Shown here: positions 11,001 to 21,118 of the stretch, piece after piece
How the letters are laid out: every line of letters begins with the position of its first letter
Numbering within the stretch: the stretch's first letter is position 1
Origin: Gnetum montanum
Lineage: Eukaryota > Streptophyta > Gnetopsida > Gnetales > Gnetaceae
NCBI GenBank assembly: GCA_015680685.1
Contig: MNCI01023353.1
Span: forward strand, 79,826 to 143,825
Direction: 5' to 3'
DNA length: 64,000 bases
Position numbers and translations under genes: made by a program
The notes under the pieces: generated by a model
Database searches by the model: none
Told to the model about the DNA's origin: nothing
Seen by the model: only the letters and a program-made list of their open reading frames with translations

Positions 11001-12431
11001 AACTAGAACTTGTTCAACTGTGACTAGTTTGAAGGGTTCTACCCACTCCACATCCAACTAGCCCTACCCCTTGCACTGATTGTAGAGAGTAGAATATACA
11101 CTTGGGTAGGTGTGGTATTAACACTCGCATTGACTGATCATACCTACCCACAGGTTCTCAATACAAGAGAACTCCTGTAGGGCTATCTGGGCTATAGCCA
11201 GTAAACCTAGTAGGTCATGAATCCCATCTTCATTAATGAAGAACCTGGTAGCAAATTCATACTGTTAGAATTAGGCCACTATGACCAGCGTCGCACAAAC
11301 ATAGTAGAACAAGGCTGCAAAAATCACCCGTTGGCACAGTAGATAGTTCCCTAAGGGTTTTGGAAGCACGTCATCATAATATGTGCAAGGAAAAATGTGT
11401 TGAAATGGTGGTAGTAGCTGTACTTAGGCATCTCCTAGGTCCAGGCCAAGCACCTTAACCCTGTTGGGCACTAACTGGATCCTTCTCCCTACCCACTCGT
11501 GATTGCCTCATTAGTTAAAAACCTCAGAATTCCTCGACTTGCCCCAAGAAAAATGGCTTCTGTTATGCTAGTCACCTCCTCCTCCTCTAGGGACAACTAA
11601 AAAATCACACTAAAGTGGTTGAGGAGGAATCATAGGAAGTCCTGTGCTCCTTTGCTAAACTAGACCCCTCACTCTCCCATATGTATCTAGGGAGGAGGAG
11701 CATTAGCCATAGATCTGCTGACATGACATAGAACCCCTCTAACTTCTAAAAAAATTAGCCTAGGCCTCAGTCCTACCCTACACAACCCATCAAAAAGTGT
11801 TAGCATCATGTCTAAGTGCAATACATGTGCAATGTAGCAATGCCTAGTAGTTCATGCATATAGCGTAGCATAACCCTCTTCATGCACATAGCATAGCAAG
11901 GGCGTGAAAGCTTAGCATAGCAAGAACATGCAAATAGCCTAGCATAACAATAGAAAAATTGACAACATACCCTAATAAAACATGTGGCACACTATCACAT
12001 CGCACATGGCCTAGCCTTCCTAAGGGTTCTACATTACACCATTCGAAGGCCAAGTAACATAAACTACCCGAGCCCCCATGGTTATGACAACCATGGTAGT
12101 GGTGATTTAAGCAACCTTGCATGGAACTATAATGTAACGATTATGCATCTACCACAACTGGAACGACGAAAATGGAAATGCAAGGGCCAAAATGATGTGA
12201 TGACAAAAGACACAAGTATCCAAGAACAGGATGCAAAATGAATGTAGAGAACAATAGAAAACACAAAATGATAATAGGATTGCAAAAAAGCAGAGAAAGC
12301 ATAGTAACCTACTGGGTCAACAGCGCATTCTTCCACACCACGATGCATGCTTGCATCATGTGCCCCAAGGTTTTCTTTGCCTCCTTGACCTTTGCATGCA
12401 CCAGATGAGTACGTTCTTTCTTAGGAGTCAT
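8090..12431 (-). pseudogene. Antisense cargo gene, copy A
   Basis: This gene is homologous to the cargo of B and C and antisense to A. Recognisable segments on the minus strand, 5' to 3', are: a basic exon 1 starting MTPKKERTHL (12431); a decayed HAD-like exon near 12110-11980; a segment starting FFINEDG after an AG acceptor near 11240; the conserved middle domain with EMLTLVKSF, LHMHGVQV and LFVDLFGVPVDG (10730-10500); a glutamate-coding (TTC)n tract near 9730-9763; and helical segments near 9000-8500 (YDKVCKCALHLACSL, VEDLKSRNEF). There are several stops, so it is not translatable now. It is the most diverged of the three copies. The function is unknown. Confidence 0.6.
9728..9763 (+). repeat. 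(TTC)n microsatellite in cargo copy A
   Basis: About nine TTC units. On the coding minus strand this is GAA repeats that would encode a glutamate run or, in another frame, lysine. Cargo copies B and C have a short acidic stretch (EEPKKEE or EEESVVED) at this place, so the repeat probably expanded inside an acidic segment. Confidence 0.8.
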
Positions 12432-12769
12432 TTTCTTGCTTGTAGATTTTCCTACTTCGCTTTGAAAACTTGCCTTGCTAGTTGTTAGCACAATTTATTT
12501 GTGCTTCAAAATCACCCTATGCTCCAATGTGGGCTCTGCGCTCTTATGGTGAGAATGAAAAAATTACTAGGGTTTAACCCCTATTTATGGCCATAATGAC
12601 GAGATGGGAAAAATTGCTGCTCTTTCTCTCTGATTAATGTGGAGTGCACCATACAGCGTAGCATGCTAACCATGACATTGTAGCACTATTGAAATTAATG
12701 CTTTGACACACTTCAAGCCAACTACTTGCTTTCCTGAAAATAAAAAAAATATATTTGTTTTCATTATAG

Positions 12770-13275
12770 GTTCGAAAGGACCTTAAACTAGCAATCCTAG
12801 CAATCACAGCGTTACTGGTGCGAAAAGACCTTAAACTAGAAATCCTAGCATAGTTGCATCTCTAACGGTATGAAAAGATGCTAAACTAGCAATCTCAACT
12901 TTGTTAGACACTTGCAATATGCAATGATGTTAAACTAGCAATTCCACATTCTTACATGGGCAGTCTCACATCTTCTCACAATTTTGCACTCTGGCATTGG
13001 CAATGTTGCAATTTCTAGTAGTTTTGTGTCTTCATGTCAGCATTTCACATTTTCGCATTAATGGTTTTACATTTCTCATACCTGCAATTTCCCATTTCGC
13101 ATACTATCATTTTTCATGTTATAATTTGGTAGTCTGTAAAAACACTAAACTAGCAACTTGGCATTTTCATGTTAATAGTTTCATAGTTTCACACTTTTGC
13201 ATTGGTAGTTTTACATCTTTAGTGGTTCTGCACTGTTATGCTTTGGCGGTCCACCATGACCTTAAACTAGAAAAC
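12770..13275 (+). repeat. Array b of A: ACCTTAAACTAGC minisatellite
   Basis: Units such as GAAAAGACCTTAAACTAG recur with variable spacers (12777, 12828, 12879, 12930 and around 13140 and 13260), about 51 bases apart in the first part. The array lies between the start of the antisense cargo and the start of RT. The core matches arrays a and c. Confidence 0.75.
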
Positions 13276-13407
13276 TTTTAATCTTTACACTACCATACTC
13301 TACAACTTGTATCTTGTCGTTGTTTTGCAATTTTCATTATACACCATCTCTGCAAATAGGTGTCTCTTAACTAGGCTTCTATCTCGTGTTGGTTGGTTAA
13401 GTAAGAG

Positions 13408-14564
13408 ATGGAGATTTGTTGTGATCTCTCCACACCCTTAAGGTTAGCAGGTCCACATTGCAAGTTCATGAGACAGTTGAACCCCAACCTAATTGATTGG
13501 GGGTCAAGCACAACTAGCACTATAGCAACCTTAAAAGCATCCCCAGACTGGCTCAAGCATCTAGTCCAAGCACTAGATTTAGAGGCTAGGGATGTAACTG
13601 AGGACCCTCTTATCAAGATGCCTATGATCATGACTAAGAGGCTGGGGGAGATAAAAACATTAAAACTTAGCTTCCTCCTAGACACACAGATGCACAACAA
13701 CATAGCCAATATTTTGCAAGACAACATCAATGCCTTTGCATGGTCATACAGTGACATGTTGGGTCTAGATCTAGTTGATACAGCACAACATCGTCCTAGA
13801 CCCATGCATGAAGGCAGTCAAGTAGAAGGCTTACAAGTTAAGCCATAAATTGCACTAGCCATGAGGGATGAAATCACTAAGCTATACCAAGTTGGTTTCA
13901 TTTGTGTGGTTGATTACTCGAAGTGGATGTCCAAAATCGTTGTGGTTTCAAAGAAAATAGGAGGAATACGAATATGTATAGACTTTTGGGACTTGAATAA
14001 GGCAACGATCAAGGACGATTTCCCACTTCCAAACATTGATCAACTCATCAACACCACGGCAGGTCATGCTCTACTATCCTTCATGGATGGTTTCTCCAGA
14101 TACAACCAAATCTACATTAACCTAGAGCACTAGCTAACAATAATATTCATGACCCCATGGGGTACCTTTTGCTACACCATGATGCCTTTCGTGCTCAATA
14201 ATGTTGGAGCAACCTACCAACGAGCCATGATCTACATCTTCAGCGACTATATCCTAGAAACATTAAACAACTACGTGGATGATATACCAGTCAAGTCCAA
14301 GGAGGTAGCTAATTACCTATGCAATCTAGGAGTAGTCCTCAAGTGCTATCAAATGCTCGATTTATGTCTCAATCCTAAGAAGTGCGTCTTCGGGGTGAAA
14401 ACTAAACGCATGTTAGGATTCATGGTATCGGAGGTTGGAATACGGGTGGACCCTGACAAATTCAAGGCCATCATCAACCTAGCACCTCCTACAAACCTTA
14501 AGGAGTTACATGGTTTACAAGGTAAGGTGTAATTTTTTCAAAGGTTTATAGCAAGGTTCATCGA
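13408..14564 (+). pseudogene. Reverse transcriptase (A), interrupted by element B
   Basis: The RT ORF starts MEICCDLSTPLRLAG, a start shared with C. It has the RT order: CIDFWDLNKATIKDDFP (13975-14025), SFMDGFSRYNQI (14080-14115), FMTPWGTFCYTMMPF (14147-14190) and the catalytic YVDD (14272-14283), then LGFMVSEVGI and LKELHGLQG. Stops lie near 13846, 14131 and 14530. At 14564, within the segment reading FFQRFIARFI, the LTR of B begins, so the thumb and everything downstream is displaced. A phenylalanine replaces the usual lysine or tyrosine around the second motif, an ordinary change in a dead copy. Confidence 0.85.
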
Positions 14565-15232
14565 TGTAACGACGAAAAACGTCGATTGTTGGAAACACCG
14601 AAGGAATTTTCATGTACACAGTTTTAACCTCAGATCCATGCAAGGGCTGTGTTGGAGAAAATAAATCCGAGGTGCCTTGAATAGTCTTGTCGATCAGACA
14701 GGGACTTACTTAGTCAGTAAACTTATCAACGATCATATACTGAGGCGATGAGTTGATGTGAAAATATATTACCGATTTACAAGAAAACGAGGTCTATTCC
14801 AAGATCAAATATTGAAGGCAATGAAGGTGATGTAAAATATGTAGAATGATTGTAAAATTCGATGTAAACAGGACATAGTGAATTGGATCTAGAATATGCA
14901 CAATCCTGAGATTTGGGATCCACCTTATAAATAAATATGATGAATACAACAAGATTTACAAGCGGACTTTGGTTTGGACAAAGTATCCACCATCAGAAAG
15001 AAGCTACTTTGAGATTAAACAAGAAAAGGCCAATCTACCTTGTTCACTAGCCAAATCTAGGTGCAAGGGAGCCAAGCTCAAAGAAAAGTGTTTTCTAACT
15101 TGGAATCTCTTGTCAAACGCTTCTCTCTATCACCATCAATATTCTTATGTTGCCAACTCTTTCTTGTTGTCTCACCAATATTTTCCAGAGCTATTGAAAA
15201 ATTGTCAACCTTTTGAGCATTGTCCATTGAGA

Positions 15233-15240
15233 TATTTATA
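15233..15240 (-). promoter_or_regulatory. LTR TATA box (B, 3' LTR)
   Basis: TATAAATA on the minus strand, at the same LTR position as in the 5' LTR of B (30118-30125) and in A (39981-39988). Transcription would start about 30 bases to the left. Confidence 0.6.
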
Positions 15241-15345
15241 ACATTAGGGTTAGGAGAAGAATGCAGTTTAGATGACATGTGTCTTGAGCCCACAAATACC
15301 ATTGACCTAATGTGTTGTAGCTAAAGCTTGCAAGGCTATACTGTG

Positions 15346-15363
15346 CTACGCTTCGAAGCGTAG
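15346..15363. repeat. Perfect 18-base palindrome in the LTR
   Basis: CTACGCTTCGAAGCGTAG is its own reverse complement. The same LTR position holds imperfect versions in T0 (about 2071), B 5' LTR (about 30230) and C (about 46318). It belongs to a larger set of GCTATGCTACG-type inverted repeats scattered through these LTRs. Confidence 0.85.
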
Positions 15364-15810
15364 TATAGCATAACCATCCTCGTCTTTAGTGTTGAAGGAT
15401 CTCCAGATCTTCAGTAGCAAATTGTCCCATGACTACATTGTGATACACTGGAGAGCATATCGTAGTGTAATGACTGCCACTGTTTGAATTTTATTGTACT
15501 TGTTGTCATGGCTAAATCACCTATGCCACTTGCATTACACTGCATTATGTTGCATAGCGTAACATAGCGTAATATCACAAAAGTTAACATTTTTGCACAT
15601 GGCTAACTTGCAAAGTTAAAGTGTTATTGTCATGCATCCCTTGTTCTGTTTTGTTCTCCTAGAGTCTACTACGCTGAGCTACGTAGCGTAGCATAGCAGG
15701 CCCTTAGCTGAAAAAGAAAACTTGCTGAAATGTGCCACTTGTGGAGATCCTTGCCTAAAGCTTCGAGACTTTGCTAAATCATCGAGGTCTCAAAATTATA
15801 GGGTGTTTCA

Positions 15811-15826
15811 ATGGCCCCTCTTTGTT
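15811..15826 (-). other. Polypurine tract of B
   Basis: The minus strand reads AACAAAGAGGGGCCAT directly before the 3' LTR start TGAAACACC. Copies C (47047-47032) and D (36186-36200) have the same sequence with small changes. It would prime plus-strand DNA synthesis. Confidence 0.85.
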
Positions 15827-16357
15827 GAGTTTGGAAGGCTTCCCTGAGAGACGTTAACAAAGAATGCAAAACACCATAGAGGTAAAGATGCCAACATCGT
15901 CTGTCGGCTGTTGCTCAAATGTTACACTATCAAGCCTAGAAGTGTGATGGTGGGAGCGTAAGGAGTAGGAGAGGATTTTACAATTACAAATGAAGAAGGT
16001 TTGGGGAAGACTCAAGAATGAGTAGGATACTTCGCAAACATGTTATCGTACAACTCCTCGTGGATGTTCTTTTTGAAAGGTTACGCTGCTATACTGTATT
16101 TGTGGGGCTTGCTTGGATAAGTTGTATTACACCCGCATGGCCTAGATGAGTTGTGTTTCATCCATCTTGCATGGCCTTTGATTGCTTTTTTTTTTTTTGA
16201 AATACACATGCTTTCCATGAGGCGAGTTGTGTTACACCGGTTAATGGATGTGATGGTCGTCATGTGCGAAAGACTTCCTGAATGCTCATACTCTATACAA
16301 GTAAGAGGAGAGGGTAAGGATGGTCATAGGGATAAGGTAAGAAGAAAGTAAGATAAG
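15827..16357. other. 3' untranslated region of B
   Basis: No coding signal was recognised here. The region is homologous to C 47048-47548. It includes CACCCGCATGGCCTAGA (about 16131-16147), which C also has at 47359-47375, and a T13 run at about 16187. Confidence 0.6.
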
Positions 16358-16990
16358 ATGTCTGGTGGAGGAAAGGGTAGGGTCTGCACTCCCAAGTAGT
16401 TAGGCTAGTCTAAGCAGCCACCTCAGAACATTGTGATGCCTCGCCCTCCTAGTGAATGCATTATTGAAGAATGCTATCGTAGCAAGAAACCTCCAAAATG
16501 TAATAGAGAACAAAGAATAGAAGCAATCATCCTAATCGCTAGGGAGGCTATTGAAAGAAGTTTCATCCAAAGCAAAAAGGAGAGCATAGGCCATGGAGAA
16601 GGAATTGTAGCAAGAAGCATTGGTCTCTTTGTTGACACCATGGCTCAGGAATTCACCGTCGATAGTCAGATTCATCTTATTCAGCTGACTGGGCAAAGAA
16701 CCAATGCTAAGCTAGGGTTTGATGGTGGCAATGAATGGAGGCAACAAGGCTATGGGTAACCATAGCTTCCTTGGGGCCCCAAGTGGCGATGCTAACCCTA
16801 AGAGCTGCAATTGCTGAGTGGCCATTGTAGTAGCATCTCTGAGGGGTCAGTATTATGCCTTTTGGCATATCTAAGAAATTAGTAGGATGCCAGGAGGGTA
16901 CTGGCATTACATCTATTCCAACATCCTACTCACTCTCTCTGATAGGAATGTCATGCAAGAATGATCATGCTCACTTTTTTCATGGACAAT
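16358..16990 (+). pseudogene. Antisense ORF 2, copy B
   Basis: This is a plus-strand frame, antisense to B, starting MSGGGKGRVCTPK. Two early stops are followed by an open stretch 16433-16759 (MMPRPPSECIIEECYRSKK to NEWRQQGYG). After that stop the same-strand homology with C continues through MPFGISKKLVGC near 16855-16890. C has the parallel sequence at 47548-48180 (TREVVET, VHEFV, IHLAGQRT, GGLQGYG, MPFGISKELVGC). Presence at the same place in two copies suggests it was once coding. I recognise no family, and the sequence is basic and lacks membrane segments. Array c follows on the right. Confidence 0.4.
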
Positions 16991-17405
16991 CTATTGGAAG
17001 ATCCCAGTTTTAAGTCCTGGTAAACTGTAGTTTCTTGTTTTAAGTCCCAACAGACCATGGTCCTAGTTTAAAGTTTGGGCAGACTGAAGCATGCTAGTTT
17101 TACGTCGTAGTAGATGATAGAAGAACTATTTTATGGTTCTAGTAGATTGTGCTATGGGTGTCAGTTTTGTGTCATGACCTAGGGACAAGTCTGTGCTAGT
17201 TTAATGTCTTAGCAGATGGATGCTTACCTTGCTAATTTCACGTTGTGGCAGATAATTGAAAACTTTGCTAGTTTAGCATCATGGCAGATGAGTGCAGGAA
17301 ATGCTAGTTTTATATCATAGTAGATGTGTTCAACACTAAAAATTTTACATCATAGCTGATGATTGTTATAGTGCCAATTTTACGTCATAGCGAACATTTG
17401 TTACC
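16990..17405 (-). repeat. Array c of B: GCTAGTTTTACGTCGTAGCAGA-type minisatellite
   Basis: About ten irregular units of 35-50 bases. In element sense each contains a form of CATCTGCTACGACGTAAAAC followed by TAGCA. It lies between the integrase stop (17429) and antisense ORF 2. It is homologous to array c of C (48190-48580) and A (38205-38650). Confidence 0.8.
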
Positions 17406-17428
17406 TTGCATATAAGCCAGGCTATTGT

Positions 17429-18335
17429 CTAAATGTGATACTACTTTAGATACATATGATTCACTGGATTTGGAAGTTTGTTTTCATCGATGTCTGCTAA
17501 CCTAAATGCTTTTTTACTGTATGCGCTGATGACTAGGAAAGGGCCCTCCCATCTTACAGAGAATTTGATCACTGGTTCATCAATGGCCTTGAGAACCAAA
17601 TCTCCTTTCTTGATTGGTCACTGATGTAGGTTGNNNNNNNNNNNNNNNNNNNNNNNNNNNNNNNNNNNNNNNNNNNNNNNNNNNNNNNNNNNNNNNNNNN
17701 NNNNNNNNNNNNNNNNNNNNNNNNNNNNNNNNNNNNNNNNNNNNNNNNNNNNNNNNNNNNNNNNNNNNNNNNNNNNNNNNNNNNNNNNNNNNNNNNNNNN
17801 NNNNNNNNNNNNNNNNNNNNNNNNNNNNNNNNNNNNNNNNNNNNNNNNNNNNNNNNNNNNNNNNNNNNNNNNNNNNNNNNNNNNNNNNNNNNNNNNNNNN
17901 NNNNNNNNNNNNNNNNNNNNNNNNNNNNNNNNNNNNNNNNNNNNNNNNNNNNNNNNNNNNNNNNNNNNNNNNNNNNNNNNNNNNNNNNNNNNNNNNNNNN
18001 NNNNNNNNNNNNNNNNNNNNNNNNNNNNNNNNNNNNNNNNNNNNNNNNNNNNNNNNNNNNNNNNNNNNNNNNNNNNNNNNNNNNNNNNNNNNNNNNNNNN
18101 NNNNNNNNNNNNNNNNNNNNNNNNNNNNNNNNNNNNNNNNNNNNNNNNNNNNNNNNTATGTGTCCTCCATATAGTCCTTCATGGACTTCACTAACTATCT
18201 TTTTGACTTGGTCATTTTTAATGTAGGTTAGCAATACCCCATCAAAAGAGTGTCTACATAGAGCACTATCTTTGATGATGATGTATTGCTTGGCACACTT
18301 GTGGATTGCATATTTTTATGCAGATGTTAACTCGT
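17429..18335 (-). pseudogene. Integrase (B), middle lost in an assembly gap
   Basis: The C-terminal part is readable left of the gap: KKGDLVLKAIDEPV, then KFSVRWEGPFLVISAYS (the GPY/F-like module that follows the catalytic core), ending at a stop at 17429. Right of the gap, minus-strand frames read IVSEVHEGLYGGHI, matching the start of the zinc-binding region in C (VSKVHDGLCGGHV). The catalytic core is within the 523 N. The same interval in C is about 805 bp, so the gap length may not be the true length. Confidence 0.7.
17634..18156. other. Assembly gap (N)
   Basis: A run of 523 N inside the integrase of B. Open frames crossing it are artefacts. By comparison with C it should hold the integrase catalytic core. 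Confidence 0.95.
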
Positions 18336-18965
18336 GTAGTGGTTCACCATACAAAAGGTAGGCTTTAATGTTGTCATACCATTTTGGCATTCCTTTCATA
18401 CTTAAGGAAGATATTTGCACCATTTGAATGACAGGGTCTATACATTCTATCATTAATGCGGGCAAGGCAAATGAGGTGACATGTTTAAAGCTAGTGTAGC
18501 TAGTGCATCGGCTACTATGTTCTCAGTACGTGGCATGTGTCAGAGATTAGGCATTGTAAATTATTTTAGAAGATCTTTACCCATATCGTAGTAGGGCTGC
18601 AAATGCACAACTTTGCAGGTGTAGACTTCTATGATTTGATTGATAATGAGCATCAAGTCACCTTAGATTGCTAGGTGTTGGACATTTAGTTCTTTGGCTA
18701 CTAACAATCCTGTGAGGAGCCCCTCATATTCTGCCACATTGTTTGTACAAGAAAATGCCAGGTGGTAAGCCAATTGACAAACATCCTCAGGAGAAAGTGT
18801 AATGACAATAGTGGCACTATTACCTCTGGTAGTTGAAGCTCCATCAAAATATAATGTTACTTTGAGGCCTATTGATATAGGGCTTAAACTATGTACATGT
18901 TCATCAGGAAACAAAAGCTCTATCATGGCTTGATTGTTAACAGGTGATGCTACAAGCTGGTCAGC
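18336..18965 (-). pseudogene. Second (archaeal-type) RNase H of B
   Basis: The minus-strand frame 18926-18663 shows TLYFDGASTTRGNSATIVIT, then NVAEYEGLLTGLLVAKELN. The Asp of FDGAS and the Glu of AEYEGLL fit the first two catalytic residues of the extra RNase H that marks the Tat lineage. The following GDLM-like segment (near 18655) gives the third. A tether like that of C follows, with stops. The enzyme would degrade the RNA strand of the hybrid. Confidence 0.75.
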
Positions 18966-20596
18966 TATTGCTTGGCCTTTCGTGGAAGATTAGCCAACGT
19001 AGTGCAAGTCAAATTTTGATGTGATGGCTTTTTAGCGGGCTATCCTACTACTCATATAAATTATTTGTAATGAACCATAGAATGTTATTCTTGTAAATTT
19101 TGTTAACCTAGCTACGGAAAAGATAGTGCCTCATTTTTTGAGTGCAAACACCAATGCCAAACAGTTACATTCTACTTCATTGTACCTAGTTTCGTATGCA
19201 AATAGAGCATAACTTAGATAATAGATAGGGATTTCTAACCCGTCATCCCTTTTTTGACACAGCAATGTAATTATGGACACATCTAAGCTTACTAGATAAA
19301 TGTAGAAAGGTTGATCCCTTTGTGGTAGGAAAATCGTTAGCCAATGTAGTAGCTCTCTCTTTAGGTTGTCAAACGCACGCTAGTAGTCCTCGATCCATTC
19401 GAAGTTAACTCCCTTCTTGAGTAGATGTTGCATAGGATGTAATTTTTCTATCAACTTTGAGATGAACCTCCTAATAAATTGTAGCCTACCCTATAACCCA
19501 TGCAGTTCTTTAAGGTTTGTAGGTGGTTCTAGGTTAATGATGACCTTAACCTTGTCAGGGTCGACTTGTATGCTAGCCTCTGATACTACAAATCACAACA
19601 TGCATCCATTTTTAACTCTTAACACATATTTTCTTGCGATGAGTCATAGGTCGTGCCTGAGAAATTATTTAAGGATTACTTTTAGGTCCCCTGGGTGATC
19701 TTTCGACTTTCTAGATTTAACAACTATGTTGTCTACATAGTCATTCAATCTCTCTAAGAGGTAATTGCTAAAGATATACATCATGGCATGTTCATAAATT
19801 GCTCCACCATTTTTTAGCCTGAAAGGAATCATGGTGTAATAAAAAGTTCCCCAAGGGGTCATGAAAGTTGTAGTTAGTTGATGTTCTAGGTTGATACGGA
19901 TTTGATTGTAACCTAAAAACCCATCCATGAAGGATAGTAATGCATGACTAGTTGTTGTATCGATAAGTTGATCAATACCTAGTAATTAGAAATTGTCTTT
20001 AATTTTTGCATTTTTCAAATTGTAGAAGCCTATATAGATGTGTATTCCTCCTATTTTCTTAGAAAAAACAACAATGTTAGACACCCAATTTGAAAAATCA
20101 ACCGTGCAGATGAAACTAGCTTGATATAGCTTAGTGATTTCATCACACACTGCCAATGTGATTTTGGGCTTAATCTTCCATGCTCTCAGTCTAACCACTT
20201 TGATACTTAGGTCTAACACAATGTTGTACTGTATTAATCATGGGTCTAAACCTAGGATGTCTTCGTATGACCATGCAAACATTACAATGTTATCTTAGAG
20301 CACCCGAGATGTGTCAGTTTGCATTTGTTGGTCAAGGAGGGAACTAACATTCATAGTTTTGCTTTCTCCCTTGTGCGTAACCACAAAGACCTTAGTAAAG
20401 GAATCCTTGGTCACATCACCAACCCCCAAATCTAGGGTCTGGACCAAATGTTTTGGCCATTCTAGGGATAGTTTCGAGGCTGCTATGGTTATGTGATAGG
20501 AGAGGACGTTGGTTCCTATTATTACAAGATTATTCTGTCTAAGAATTTCCCCGTATGGACCTATTAGGGCTACAATGCAAGTAAGGGATCATCCAT
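18966..20596 (-). pseudogene. Reverse transcriptase and first RNase H (B)
   Basis: The start aligns with the RT start of C (20596). RT pieces include FICTVDFSNWVSNIVVFSKK (about 20110-20050), FLGYNQIRINLEHQ (about 19925), FMTPWGTFYYTMIPFRLKN (about 19860-19800) and DYVDNIVVKSRKS (about 19730). The catalytic YVDD has become YVDN. Frameshifted RNase H pieces follow to about 19000. There are many stops. The antisense cargo lies to the right, beyond a 520-base spacer. Confidence 0.75.
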
Positions 20597-21118
20597 TTGC
20601 AAACTAATCTACAAAATCACGAAGAACAGAAGTTGTTATATTGTTTTTGTCAACGTGATGAAATGATAGAAGGTTTTAAAGGTGCATGTCAAATAGGTTT
20701 CCAGTTTAAGATCTTAGCGAACCGTTACCATATACACAGTTTATAAAAAAACAGCAAGCTATGTTTCCTAGGTGCTAGCGTAAGGTTTTTATTTTTTGTG
20801 TTTGTTGTAGATCATAGTTAATGTGACCGGATTATGAGATGATAAGTTATATGTTAGTTTAGGGTCTTTTAGAACTATCATCAATGTGATATCTACAAGA
20901 TTAATAGTGTGATCTTCATGCTTCATGTCAAACAGACATACCTACATTTTAGGAAAGTTCCATGTTGATCGGACATGAAAATAGCAAGTTTTCACCATTA
21001 CATTTATAAGTAGATGGTTCATCCTCAAAGTAAGCTATAAATGTAGCGAGACTGAATTAGGCAAAAGTAGAGAGAAAGTGTAAGTAGATGATTTTGTGAA
21101 GATTATTTAGACGTAGCC
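20597..21118. repeat. Spacer between RT and cargo in B (remnant of array b)
   Basis: Non-coding. It contains isolated copies of the array core in element sense (near 20700, reading CCAGTTTAAGATCTTAGCG on the plus strand, and near 20865, TTAGTTTAGGGTCTTTTAG). C has the same at 52185 and 52395. It appears to be a shrunken form of the array seen at 12770-13275 in A. The right end should hold the cargo promoter, but I saw no convincing TATA box. Confidence 0.45.

Larger units (their letters stand above)
5350..14564 (+). mobile_element. A: plus-strand Tat-like element carrying antisense cargo, 5' truncated
   Basis: The order is partial gag, protease, array a, antisense cargo, array b and RT. The 5' LTR, leader and Gag N-terminus are missing: homology to copies B and C starts near 5350, at the Gag position of KSKLYYLAP. 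The RT is interrupted at 14564 by the 3' LTR of B. The integrase end and 3' LTR at 37597-40614 probably belong to the same copy, displaced by the nested insertions B and D. Confidence 0.65.
14565..15810 (-). repeat. 3' LTR of B
   Basis: The LTR is 1246 bp. On the plus strand it runs from TGTAACGACG (14565) to GGTGTTTCA (15810), so it has TG...CA ends, and a polypurine tract adjoins it. It aligns with 29493-30401 (5' LTR of B) over the first 950 bases. It carries a TATA box at 15233-15240 and an 18-base perfect palindrome at 15346-15363. Confidence 0.9.

Noticed and set aside
12997-13281. 94-codon plus-strand frame with hydrophobic segments
   Set aside because: It is translated from the array b repeat region and is not shared with B or C.
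13371-13805. 144-codon minus-strand frame opposite the RT of A
   Set aside because: It is the antisense shadow of the RT ORF. RT motifs on the plus strand explain the sequence.
17569-18234. Long open frames across 17569-18234 and 37049-37642
   Set aside because: They are open only because N runs contain no stops.
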